Source: Variovorax guangxiensis
Lineage (GTDB): Bacteria; Pseudomonadota; Gammaproteobacteria; Burkholderiales; Burkholderiaceae_C
DNA length: 64,000 nt
Reading direction: 5' to 3'
Assembly: GCF_003952165.1 (NCBI RefSeq)
Contig: NZ_RXFT01000004.1
Coordinates: 186,001 to 250,000 of the forward strand
In this document: positions 36,926 through 44,995 of the stretch, in pieces
Position numbering within the stretch: the stretch's first letter is position 1
Layout: each line of letters starts with the position of its first letter
The notes under the pieces: generated by a model
The model's database searches: none
Seen by the model: only the letters and a program-made list of their open reading frames with translations
Told to the model about the DNA's origin: nothing
Made by a program: the position numbers and the translations under genes

Positions 36926-37402
36926 TCAGCCGCCCGCGCTCTCCTTGCGGATGAGCCAGCGGCCCTCCACGCGCTGCAGCTCCAGCGTCTTGCGGCTCTT
37001 CTCGCGCAGCTTGTCGGCGCTGTAGGTCTGCTGGAAGCTGGCGGTGGCCGCCTGCCCCTTGAGGCTGATGACGAGGCTGTCGATCTCCACGCTGATGGCG
37101 GCCTTCTCTTCGATGCGCGTACGGCGATCGGTCTCCCATGCCTTGCGGTCCTGGCCGCGCGGGGGTGTGAAGTCGCTCGCATAGGCGGCGAGGTAGCGGG
37201 CCACGTCGCGTGCGGACCATGCGGCGGCCCAGGCGCGCACTGCGGCTTCGACTTCGCGGATGCCTGCTGCGGGATCGGCCGGTGCGGCGGCGGCTGCCGG
37301 CGCGGTGGTCGCTGCCGGCGCGGCCGTCGTTGCCGGCCCGGCGGCGAAGGCCGCCGGAGCCAGCAGCGCGCTCCCCAGTACGCAGCTCAGGAATCGATTC
37401 AT
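36926..37402 (-). CDS. Exported SnoaL/Cds6-like domain protein
   Basis: A 158-residue protein with a signal peptide (MNRFLSCVLGSALLAPAAFAAG), an Ala/Pro/Thr-rich low-complexity linker and one NTF2-like domain: IREVEAAVRAWAAAWSARDVARYLAAYASDFTPP, then WETDRRTRIEEK, SLVISLKGQAATASFQQTYSADKLREKSRKTLELQRVEGRWLI. The domain matches the Cds6/DUF4440-type module often attached to L,D-transpeptidases in this group. Here it is alone, periplasmic, and its role is unknown. Confidence 0.78.
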   Translation of the reverse strand: MNRFLSCVLGSALLAPAAFAAGPATTAAPAATTAPAAAAAPADPAAGIREVEAAVRAWAAAWSARDVARYLAAYASDFTPPRGQDRKAWETDRRTRIEEKAAISVEIDSLVISLKGQAATASFQQTYSADKLREKSRKTLELQRVEGRWLIRKESAGG

Positions 37403-37483
37403 GGCGCGGTGTCCCTCCTTGTCGTTTCGCCGGCCCTTCGGCCCTGCGCCCGATTCTGGCAGCGAACATGCGCCGGGCCGCTT

Positions 37484-38674
37484 TCAGGCGGCGGCAGCTC
37501 CTTCGGCGTCGGCCGGCATCGCCTGCATGGCGCGGTTGCGCAGCCGCAGCGCGAAGACCGTCGCCACGCACAGCACGCAGAGCACTGCTGTCAGCGTGAC
37601 GCCGAGGCCGCGCGCGTCCGACAGCATGCCGAAGAACGGCGACACCAGCCCGCCCACCGACAGCGCCAGCCCCAGCGCGATGCCGCTGGCCGTGGCCGGG
37701 TTGCGCGGCAGGTAGTCCTGCGCGAGCGTCACCTGCGCGGCGAAGGGCAGGAACATGCACAGGCCGAAGAGCGCGGTGCAGGCAAGCGCCCATCCTGCAC
37801 TCGGGGCGAGCACGATGCCCGCGAGCGAGGGCAGTGCAAGCAGATAACCGGCGCGGATCGTGCCCATTCGCCCGATGCGGTCGCCCAGCCAGCCGCCGAT
37901 CAGCGTGCCGACGGCGCCCGCCGCCGTGAACATGGTGAGCGCCGCCGCGCCCTGGAAGGCCGAACCTTGCAGGTCGCGCGTGATGCGCAGCGACAGCATC
38001 GACATCACCGTGACGTACGGAATCGACCAGCCCACGATGGTCGCCACCAGCAGCCCGAAGGCGCGCCAGTCGTTGTGGGGCTTCATCAGGTGATCGCCGG
38101 CCTTGCGGGCCGCTGCTGCGTTGCCCGAGGCCGCCCCGCGCCGCGCGTTCGCGGCGAACCACACCACGCCCATCGCCAGCGCCGGCACGCCCAGCAGGTA
38201 GCTGTGCGACAGGCTGCCGCCGCCCACGACGGCGGCCGCCAGTACCGGCGCGAACGAGGCGCCGATGGTGCCGCCCACCGAGAACACGCTCATCGCCTTC
38301 TGCGAGCCGCCGCCGGCCGCGCGCGCCGCCACCGTGGCCGGTGGGTGGTAGGCCGCGATGCCCAGCCCGCACAGCGCCATCGCGATCCAGGTCAGCAGGT
38401 AGCTCTGGCCCAGCCCCGCCAGCACCACGCCCAGCGCGGCGACAAGGAAGCCCGTGGGCACCAGCCAACTGCGCGGGTGCCGATCGGCGTACAGGCCGAA
38501 GAGGGGCTGCACCACGCTCGACAGGCCCGTGGCCGCCAGCATCAGCCCGCTGACTGCCGTGTAGCTGTAGCCGCGCTCCAGCACCATGAATGGCAGCAGG
38601 GCGGGCACGAGGCCCTGGTAGAGGTCGTTGACGGCATGGGTGCCGGTGAGCAGCCCGAGTCGGCGCTTGTTCAT
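37484..38674 (-). CDS. MFS transporter, fosmidomycin-resistance (Fsr) type
   Basis: A 396-residue major facilitator with about 12 membrane segments. The N-terminus LLTGTHAVNDLYQGLVPALLPFMVLERGYSYTAVSGLMLAATGLSSVVQPLFGLYADRHPRSW is close to the Fsr (fosmidomycin resistance) branch, and GLGIAAYHPPATVAAR contains its conserved AAYHP motif. It probably exports small hydrophilic toxic compounds. A divergent AraC-family gene 98 bases away is its likely regulator. Confidence 0.87.
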   Translation of the reverse strand: MNKRRLGLLTGTHAVNDLYQGLVPALLPFMVLERGYSYTAVSGLMLAATGLSSVVQPLFGLYADRHPRSWLVPTGFLVAALGVVLAGLGQSYLLTWIAMALCGLGIAAYHPPATVAARAAGGGSQKAMSVFSVGGTIGASFAPVLAAAVVGGGSLSHSYLLGVPALAMGVVWFAANARRGAASGNAAAARKAGDHLMKPHNDWRAFGLLVATIVGWSIPYVTVMSMLSLRITRDLQGSAFQGAAALTMFTAAGAVGTLIGGWLGDRIGRMGTIRAGYLLALPSLAGIVLAPSAGWALACTALFGLCMFLPFAAQVTLAQDYLPRNPATASGIALGLALSVGGLVSPFFGMLSDARGLGVTLTAVLCVLCVATVFALRLRNRAMQAMPADAEGAAAA

Positions 38675-38772
38675 GACGGATGCTTCTTTCGTTTGCAGGA
38701 GGAGTGGAAAAAAGCATCGTAGGAAGCCGTGAGAAGATGTTCCTGCTACGAATTGGCAAGCATCGTCGAGAA

Positions 38773-39552
38773 ATGGACAAAGAAATTGATCTCCGGCCGG
38801 AGCACGGCGAGTCGACCCCGCGCGCCGTCGCGGTGCTGGCGACCGACCCGGCGGGCGATGCCTTCATTCCGCCGCACACGCACCGACGCGGCCAGCTCAT
38901 CCACGCGATCTCGGGCGTGATGCTGGTGAGTGCCGCCGCCGGCAGCTGGGTGGTGCCGACCGGTCGCGGCGTGTGGGTGCCCGGCGGCATGGAGCACCAG
39001 ATCCGCATGGCGGGCGAGGTGCGCATGCGCACCGTGTTCGTCGAACCCGGCACGCGGGCCGACCTGGGCAGCGAATGTCGCGTGATCCACGTCGGCGCGC
39101 TGCTGTGGGAGCTGATCGTCACGGCCGTGTCGCTGCCGCTGGACTACGCGCCGGGCGGCCGCGACGAGCGCGTGATGGAGCTGATCCTCGACGAGATCGA
39201 GGCCGCACCCGCGCTCTCGCTGCACGTGCCGATGCCGCGCCACGCCCGGCTGGCCGCGCTGTGCGAGGAGCTGGTGCGCGACCCCTCGCTGCCCGCAACG
39301 CTGGACGACTGGGCCTCGCGTCTGCACATGAACACCCGCACGCTCGCGCGCCTGTTCCAGCGCGAGACGGGCATGAACTTCGGCGCGTGGTGCCGGCAGG
39401 CGAGGCTGCTGCTGAGCCTGCCCCGGCTGGCGGCGGGTGCGTCGATCCTGGAAGTGGCGCTGGCCCACGGCTACGAGAGCCCGAGCGCCTTCACCGCGAT
39501 GTTCCGGCGCACGCTGGGCGTGCCGCCCAGCGTGTACCTGCGCCGCGGCTGA
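38773..39552 (+). CDS. AraC-family regulator with cupin sensor
   Basis: A 259-residue regulator: an N-terminal AraC-type cupin (FIPPHTHRRGQLIHAISGVMLVSAAAGSWVVPTGRGVWVPGGMEHQIRMAG) and a C-terminal AraC/XylS domain with both helix-turn-helix motifs (ATLDDWASRLHMNTRTLARLFQRETGMNFGAWCRQARL and EVALAHGYESPSAFTAMFRRTLGVPPSVYL). The ATG 38773 with a nearby GAG is preferred to one 93 bases upstream, which would intrude on the MFS promoter region. It is divergent from the MFS gene and ends directly against the converging dctM-type gene. Confidence 0.85.
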   Translation: MDKEIDLRPEHGESTPRAVAVLATDPAGDAFIPPHTHRRGQLIHAISGVMLVSAAAGSWVVPTGRGVWVPGGMEHQIRMAGEVRMRTVFVEPGTRADLGSECRVIHVGALLWELIVTAVSLPLDYAPGGRDERVMELILDEIEAAPALSLHVPMPRHARLAALCEELVRDPSLPATLDDWASRLHMNTRTLARLFQRETGMNFGAWCRQARLLLSLPRLAAGASILEVALAHGYESPSAFTAMFRRTLGVPPSVYLRRG

Positions 39553-40830
39553 CTACCTCGCGTAGACCAGGTCCCGCAGCGCCAGAGAAATCCACGGCAC
39601 GTAGGTGATCACCATCAGGCAGCCGAGGATCACCAGCACGAACGGCACGAGGTGCTTCACGATGCGGTCGAGCGAGATGCGCGCCACCGTGCAGGCCGCG
39701 AACAGGTTCACGCCGAAGGGCGGGGTGATCATGCCGAGCGCGAGGTTCACCACCATGATCAGGCCGAAGTGCACCGGGTCGATGCCGAAGTGCACCGCCA
39801 CCGGCGCCAGGATCGGCGCGAGCACGATGATCGCCGCGCTGGTCTCGATGAACATGCCGATCACGAACAGCGCCGCGTTCACGCCCAGCAGGAACATCGC
39901 CGGCGACTGCAGCACCTCCTGCAGCCAGCGGCCGATGGCGTCGGGCACGCCGGCACGCGTGATGAGGAACGCGAACAGGCCCGCGTTGGCGATGATGAAC
40001 ATGATCACCGCCGACGACACCACCGACTTGCGCAGGATCGCGTAGAGGTCGGCCAGCCTGATCTCGCGGTAGATCAGCATGCCCACCACCAGCGCGTAGA
40101 ACACCGCCACCGCGGAGGCTTCGGTCGGCGTGAAGATGCCGCCGTAGATGCCGCCGAGGATGATCACCGGCATCAGCAGTGCCCAGCCGGCCTGCCACAG
40201 CGCGCGGCCGAAGGGCATGCGGCCCTCGCCGTCGTTCTTGCCCCAGCCCTTCCACTTGCAGTAGACCCACACGAACAGCATCAGCGCAAGGCTGATCAGG
40301 ATGCCGGGTCCGAAGCCTGCGATGAACAGCTCGCCGATGGACACTTCGGCGCTCACGCCGTACAGGATCATCGGGATCGACGGCGGGATGATCACGCCCA
40401 GCTCCGCGCTGGTGGCCTGCAGGGCCGCAGCGTACGAAGTGGGATAGCCGTGCTTGATGAGCGCGGGGATCAGGATGGCGCCGATAGCGAAGGTGGTTGC
40501 CACCGACGAGCCCGACACCGCCGCGAAGATCATGCAGGTGAGCACGCAGGTCATCGGCAGGCCGCCCTGCACGCCGCCCACGATGCTCTTGGCGAACTCC
40601 ACCAGGCGACGCGAGATGCCGCCCGTTTCCATCAGGTTGCCGGCCAGGATGAAGAACGGAATGGCCGCCAGCGGAAACTTGTTGATCGAGTTGAACATCT
40701 CCTTCACGGAGATCAGCATGTTGGCGTTGGTCACCTGGATGCCCAGGATCGACGCCAGCCCGATGGACACCGCCACCGAGATCGACAGTGCGAAGCACAG
40801 CACCATCGTCGCGACCATCACGGTGCTCAT
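39553..40830 (-). CDS. TRAP transporter large permease (DctM family)
   Basis: A 425-residue DctM-type permease with about 12 membrane segments. Recognisable parts: MVLCFALSISVAVSIGLASILGI, FPLAAIPFFILAGNLMETGGISRRLVEFAKSIVGGVQGGLPM, GAILIPALIKHGYPTSYAAALQATSAELGVIIPPSIPMILYG, and NLALGMITPPFGVNLFAACTVA. It drives sodium-coupled uptake together with DctQ and DctP. It is the last gene of denD-dctPQM. The 85-base gap before it contains a GC-rich hairpin repeat. Confidence 0.93.
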   Translation of the reverse strand: MSTVMVATMVLCFALSISVAVSIGLASILGIQVTNANMLISVKEMFNSINKFPLAAIPFFILAGNLMETGGISRRLVEFAKSIVGGVQGGLPMTCVLTCMIFAAVSGSSVATTFAIGAILIPALIKHGYPTSYAAALQATSAELGVIIPPSIPMILYGVSAEVSIGELFIAGFGPGILISLALMLFVWVYCKWKGWGKNDGEGRMPFGRALWQAGWALLMPVIILGGIYGGIFTPTEASAVAVFYALVVGMLIYREIRLADLYAILRKSVVSSAVIMFIIANAGLFAFLITRAGVPDAIGRWLQEVLQSPAMFLLGVNAALFVIGMFIETSAAIIVLAPILAPVAVHFGIDPVHFGLIMVVNLALGMITPPFGVNLFAACTVARISLDRIVKHLVPFVLVILGCLMVITYVPWISLALRDLVYAR

Positions 40831-40867
40831 GATGTAGCCCCCACGTTCGGCACTTCGTGTCCTCGCT

Positions 40868-40882
40868 GCCCCCCGAGGGGGC
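40868..40882. repeat. GC-rich hairpin repeat in the dctQ-dctM gap
   Basis: A near-perfect hairpin GCCCCC/GGGGGC inside a longer GC-rich tract (CCCCGAGGGGGCC, then CTTGCTTGGGGCGGCCCGG). I associate this type of extragenic repeat with Comamonadaceae. On the minus strand it lies in the transcript between the two permease genes and may act as an RNA stabiliser or partial terminator. Confidence 0.5.
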
Positions 40883-40915
40883 CGTTCGCTTGCTTGGGGC
40901 GGCCCGGCGCGGCGC

Positions 40916-41410
40916 TCATTGCGCCGTCTCCAGCTCGAGCCGTTTCGGGTCGAGAAAATTACCGACGATGCCGAACAGGCAGAAGAGCGACCCCACTGGC
41001 AAGGCCAGGTAGGACCACAGCATCGAGACGCTCTCGAGCCCGGCCATCGACTGCACGCGACCGCGGATCGCGTAGTCCCAGCCCCACCACAGAACGACCA
41101 GCATCAGCGTCAGCGCGGCCAGGCTGACCACGGCGTCGAGCACGCGGCGGATGCGCGGCGGACTCCAGCGGTAGAGAACGTCCACGCTCACCATCGCGCC
41201 CTGGCGGAACGCGGTGGGAATACCGAGGAACACCATCCAGATGAGGCTCACGCGGATCAGGATCTCGCTCCACTCGGCCGGCTGCTCCAGCACGAAGCGG
41301 GTGATGATCTGGAACAGGCCGAGGCTCGACGCAACGACCAGCATCAGGCAGGCCATCAGCATCGAGGCGCCGGTGGTCCAGCGCTCGATGCTCAGGAATT
41401 TTTCTTTCAC
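40916..41410 (-). CDS. TRAP transporter small permease (DctQ family)
   Basis: A 164-residue four-helix membrane protein of the DctQ family. Typical elements are TGASMLMACLMLVVASSLGLFQIITRFVLEQPAEWSEILIRVSLIWMVFLGIPTAFRQGAMVSVDVLY and a final LWSYLALPVGSLFCLFGIVGNF. It bridges DctP and DctM. Its start overlaps the dctP stop by four bases. Confidence 0.9.
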   Translation of the reverse strand: MKEKFLSIERWTTGASMLMACLMLVVASSLGLFQIITRFVLEQPAEWSEILIRVSLIWMVFLGIPTAFRQGAMVSVDVLYRWSPPRIRRVLDAVVSLAALTLMLVVLWWGWDYAIRGRVQSMAGLESVSMLWSYLALPVGSLFCLFGIVGNFLDPKRLELETAQ

Positions 41411-42375
41411 TTGTAGTCGCGGATCTTGTCGAGGTTGGCCTTGCCGAATTCCTTCTCGAACTGGGCATTGACCGGTGCGAGCGCGGCGACGAACTTGGCC
41501 TTGTCGACGTTGTCGATCACGGTCATGCCCTTGGCGCGCAGGTCGGCCACGCCCTTGGCGTCGTCCTCGTCCACGCGCGCGCGGTTGGCCTTGGTGCCTT
41601 CCTTGGCGGCGTCGAGGAAGGCCTGCTTGTCGGCCGCGCTGAGCTTGTCGAAGCTCGCCTTGTTCATCAGGAAGATGCAGGGCGAGTAGACGTGGCCCGT
41701 GAGCGACAGGTGCTTCTGCACCTGGTCGAACTTGGCCGAGATGATGACCGGCAGCGGGTTCTCCTGGCCGTCGACCGTGCCTTGCTGCAGCGCGGTGAAC
41801 ACCTCGGGGAAGGCCATGGGCGTGGTGATGATGCCGAAGCCCTTGTAGGCGGCGATGTGCACCGGGTTTTCCATCGTGCGCATCTTCAGGCCCTTGAGGT
41901 CTTCAGGCGCCTTCACGTCACGCTTGCTGTTGGTCATGTGGCGGAAGCCGTTCTCGGCCCATGCCAGCGCCTTGAAGCCCTTGGCGTCGAACTTGGTCAG
42001 CAGGTCCTGGCCGATCGGGCCGTCGAGCACCGCGCGTGCGTGCGCCTTGTCGCGGAACAGGAAGGGCACGTCGAGGATCTTGGTCTCGGGCACGAAATTC
42101 GGCACCGGGCCGGTCGAGGAGAACGCGAGTTCCTGCGTGCCCAGCTGCACCGCCTCGATCGACTCGCGCTCGCCGCCGAGCGAGCCGTTGTAGAAGGTCT
42201 GGACCTTGTAGCGCCCGCCGGTGCGTTTCTCGACTTCCTTGGCGAAGGTGTCGATGGCAACGCCCTGGTGCGAGTTCTGCGCGGTCGAGATGCTGATCTT
42301 CATGGTCGTCTGCGCGAAGGCGACCGAGCTCAGGGCGAGCGAAAGGCAAGCGGCGGCGATGGGGCCGAATTTCAT
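41407..42375 (-). CDS. TRAP transporter substrate-binding protein (DctP family)
   Basis: A 322-residue periplasmic receptor with a signal peptide ending at SVAFAQ. DctP hallmarks: NSHQGVAIDTFAKEVEKRTGGRYKVQTFYNGSLGGERESIEAVQLGTQELAFSS, the carboxylate-binding Arg region in DLKGLKMRTMENPVHIAAYKGFG, and PMAFPEVFTALQQGTVDGQENP. Ligands of this family are usually acidic sugars or organic acids. Because it is followed by its permease genes and preceded by denD, an aldonate such as D-erythronate is a reasonable guess. Confidence 0.92.
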   Translation of the reverse strand: MKFGPIAAACLSLALSSVAFAQTTMKISISTAQNSHQGVAIDTFAKEVEKRTGGRYKVQTFYNGSLGGERESIEAVQLGTQELAFSSTGPVPNFVPETKILDVPFLFRDKAHARAVLDGPIGQDLLTKFDAKGFKALAWAENGFRHMTNSKRDVKAPEDLKGLKMRTMENPVHIAAYKGFGIITTPMAFPEVFTALQQGTVDGQENPLPVIISAKFDQVQKHLSLTGHVYSPCIFLMNKASFDKLSAADKQAFLDAAKEGTKANRARVDEDDAKGVADLRAKGMTVIDNVDKAKFVAALAPVNAQFEKEFGKANLDKIRDYK

Positions 42376-42425
42376 GGTGTCTCCGGGGAGTTGGGTCAGG
42401 AACGCGTCAGGCGCGCTTCGTCCGA

Positions 42426-43445
42426 CTATGCCGTAACCGGAAGCTTCACCGCGTCGGGATTTTCACGGACGTATTCGCGGATGACGGCCTCGAAGCTGTC
42501 GTCCGCCGCCAGGCCCAGCGCCTTCGCGCGCGCCGTTTCGATGCGCCCCGGCCAGGTCTTCACGATGCGCATGATCGCCGGGTCGGGCGTGCGGTCGAGC
42601 AAGGCGGTGGCGGCCTTGCCGGCCACGCGCTCCAGCGCCGCGGCCATCTCGCCCACCGTGGTCGGCAGCGAAGGCAGGTTCAGCGCGGTGCGTGGTCCCC
42701 ATTGCGCATCGCTCGCCTCGGCGGCGCGGATGATGCCCTCGATGGTGCGAGCCGGTGACGCGATGGCGACAGGCGTCTCGTCGGGCACCGGGCAGGCCGC
42801 GCGCAGCCCCGCCAGCGGCTCGCGGATCATTCCGCTGAAGAAGCCCGAGGCCGCCCCGTTGGGCTTGCCCGGGCGCACGCTCACCGTCATGAGCCGCACG
42901 CTGCGCCCGCGCACGAAGCCCTTGCGCGTGAAATCGGCCACCAGCTGTTCACCAATGAATTTCTGGATGCCGTAGCTGGTCTGCGGCGTGGGCAGCGTGT
43001 GATCCTCGATCACCTTCGGCAGCGGCTGCTCGGGCGAATCGCCGAACACCGCGAGCGAACTGGCGAACACCAGCACCGGCTTCGTGCCGAGACCGCGGAC
43101 CCGTTCGAGCAGCGCATGCGTGGCGGCGAAGTTGCTGCGCATGCCGAGGTCGAAGTCGGCCTCGCATTCGCCGCTCACCGCGGCCGCCAGGTGGAAGATG
43201 GCGTCGGCCTCGCGCCAGGGCGTGGCATCGGCCTGCGCCGAGAGCTGGTCGTTCAGGTCGCCGGTGATGGCCTTGATACGCGCGTCGGCCGTCAGGTCGG
43301 CCGGCGGGGCCGCGCGGTCGACCAGCGTGATGCGTTCGATGGGACGGGCCGCGGCGCCGGCCAGTGAAAGGCTGCCTTGCGCGAGCAGCGTGCGTGCGAG
43401 TCGCGCGCCCAGAAAGCCTGCGCCGCCGGTGATGATGATCTGCAT
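42426..43445 (-). CDS. denD: D-erythronate dehydrogenase-like NAD epimerase/dehydratase family protein
   Basis: A 339-residue extended SDR enzyme close to DenD, which oxidises D-erythronate at carbon 2. Nucleotide loop GGAGFLG at residues 7-13, catalytic Tyr-Lys in TSYGIQKFIGE, and the DenD-typical SVRPGKPNGAASGFFSGMIREPLAGLRAACPV are visible. AGGAGA precedes the ATG 43445, which excludes the longer upstream frame. It is the first gene of the TRAP operon. The kinase, aldolase and isomerase that complete the erythronate pathway are not in the window. Confidence 0.85.
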   Translation of the reverse strand: MQIIITGGAGFLGARLARTLLAQGSLSLAGAAARPIERITLVDRAAPPADLTADARIKAITGDLNDQLSAQADATPWREADAIFHLAAAVSGECEADFDLGMRSNFAATHALLERVRGLGTKPVLVFASSLAVFGDSPEQPLPKVIEDHTLPTPQTSYGIQKFIGEQLVADFTRKGFVRGRSVRLMTVSVRPGKPNGAASGFFSGMIREPLAGLRAACPVPDETPVAIASPARTIEGIIRAAEASDAQWGPRTALNLPSLPTTVGEMAAALERVAGKAATALLDRTPDPAIMRIVKTWPGRIETARAKALGLAADDSFEAVIREYVRENPDAVKLPVTA

Positions 43446-43589
43446 GGGGCGGGTCTCCTGTCTTGTCTCCTGAGAGCTTCGAGGATAAGCGGGCAGCGGC
43501 GAGGGCGGGAGGCCTGTGGCATGCTCGATCTCAGCTTGTGCAGCGGAAACCGTCGCGACCGAGCGCCCCTCATCGACAGGAGACACTGC

Positions 43590-43862
43590 ATGCTCACGGT
43601 CATCGTCTTGTGGCTTCTTGCCGTGGCATGGCTCGTTGCGAACGGCATGTTCGCCGAGAAGCCTTCGCCTCAGTACCGGCGCAGGCGAACCCTGGTGGCC
43701 TGCATGTTCCTGGGCGGTTGCACGGGAGCGCTCGCCGGCCTGGCGGGGCCAGGCTTCTCGCTCGCGGGCTCCATCGTCGGTGCCGCGGCCGCCGGGTTCG
43801 TGGCGCGCAGCCTCGTTGACGTGCGAAAGCCCGCCCCCGGTGCAGAAACAACGACGCCATGA
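43590..43862 (+). CDS. Small membrane protein (90 aa), coupled to next gene
   Basis: A 90-residue protein with an N-terminal membrane helix (VIVLWLLAVAWLVANGMF) and a second hydrophobic region (ACMFLGGCTGALAGLAGPGFSLAGSIVGAAAAGFVA) rich in Gly. The ATG 43590 follows AGGAGA. Its stop overlaps the next start by four bases (ATGA). No family recognised. Confidence 0.65.
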   Translation: MLTVIVLWLLAVAWLVANGMFAEKPSPQYRRRRTLVACMFLGGCTGALAGLAGPGFSLAGSIVGAAAAGFVARSLVDVRKPAPGAETTTP

Positions 43863-44920
43863 CGATCAAGTTCCCACCCGATTTCCTCGAGACGCTGCGG
43901 CAGCCGGTGCGCGTCGAGGCCGATCTCGACAGCCAGTCCTCGTTCTTCTCGCGCAAGGAGATCAGGGATTTCTATCTTTCGGTGATCGAGAGCCCCGAGA
44001 AGAACGATGTGCTGCTGCTGGCGGCCGACGAACTGCCTCGTCTGCATCCCCACCGGGCCGCGCTGCTGGCGCTGTTCTGCGGCGCGCTCGTGGAGGACGG
44101 GGCCGACCCGCGCCTGCTCTTCGGCGCGGCGCTCGAACTCATGGCCGGCCTGCTCGTCTCGCTCGAACCGTTCTGCGCGACACAGCCTCAGGACGATGGC
44201 GAAGAGGCAGACCCCGAAGAAGTCGCCGAATGGCAGGCTGCGGAGGCGGCCCTTGGCGCGCTGTCTGCACCGGAGCGTTTCGAGGTCGAGGCACGGCAGG
44301 CCGCGGCCGGCCTGCTGGTGCTTCCGCTGATGGCCATGCTCATGCGCGACGTGCGCAACCACCGCGCCCTGCTGGCCGACGGCGAACTGGTGGCGCGCAT
44401 CGATGCGTTGGCCGTCAACGATTCGCTGCCGATCGACGGTCTGCACTTCCTGCAGCGGGCCGCCGAACTGGCCTACGAGGACGAACTGGTGGTGGTGCTC
44501 CCGGCCTCCGGCACCGGCATGGTGGTGAAGGCCCACGCCATCAACAACAACTTCCACGCGTTCTCGCTGCTGCAGAAGCTGATGCGCAAGCGCGCCAAGG
44601 CGCTCGGCATCCACCCGCCCGCACGCGAGGCGGGCGCGACCGCAAGCCGCGACACCGACTGCGCCGAGTACCTGTGGCTGCAGGCCGATGCCTTCAGGAA
44701 CGGCGAGCTGGTCGATCCCATGGCGTGGTCGTGGGGCGAAGGCTCGCTGCGCGAGAACGCCCGCAGGCAGGGGCGGCTGGTGCTGGTGGCGCTGGACACG
44801 CAGGACAAGCCCAGCCGCAGCTGGAACGGATTCAACCGCGTGCTCCATTCGGAACAGAAGTCGCGCGTGTCGCTCGTGCGCATGCTCACGCCCGAGGAAG
44901 TCGCTTCTTACCTTGCCTGA
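43859..44920 (+). CDS. Hypothetical soluble protein (353 aa)
   Basis: A 353-residue cytoplasmic protein, mostly helical, with an acidic stretch (PQDDGEEADPEEVAEW, around residue 110) and a more mixed C-terminal half (DELVVVLPASGTGMVVKAHAINNNFHAFSLLQKLM). It has no signal peptide, no obvious motif and no family that I recognise. Translationally coupled to the small membrane protein upstream, so they probably act together. Ends about 25 bases before the etf terminator hairpin of the opposite strand. Confidence 0.65.
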   Translation: MTIKFPPDFLETLRQPVRVEADLDSQSSFFSRKEIRDFYLSVIESPEKNDVLLLAADELPRLHPHRAALLALFCGALVEDGADPRLLFGAALELMAGLLVSLEPFCATQPQDDGEEADPEEVAEWQAAEAALGALSAPERFEVEARQAAAGLLVLPLMAMLMRDVRNHRALLADGELVARIDALAVNDSLPIDGLHFLQRAAELAYEDELVVVLPASGTGMVVKAHAINNNFHAFSLLQKLMRKRAKALGIHPPAREAGATASRDTDCAEYLWLQADAFRNGELVDPMAWSWGEGSLRENARRQGRLVLVALDTQDKPSRSWNGFNRVLHSEQKSRVSLVRMLTPEEVASYLA

Positions 44921-44947
44921 AGCGGCGGGTCTTCCGGCCAGGCCAAG

Positions 44948-44970
44948 AAAAAGGCCCTCCGAAGAGGGCC
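44948..44970 (-). terminator. Rho-independent terminator of the ETF-QO gene
   Basis: On the minus strand, GGCCCTC-TTCG-GAGGGCC forms a perfect 7-bp stem with a UUCG loop followed by TTTTT. It lies 26 bases after the stop of the ETF-ubiquinone oxidoreductase gene. Confidence 0.85.
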
Positions 44971-44995
44971 TCGAGCGGCAAGAGTGCCGGGAGCC

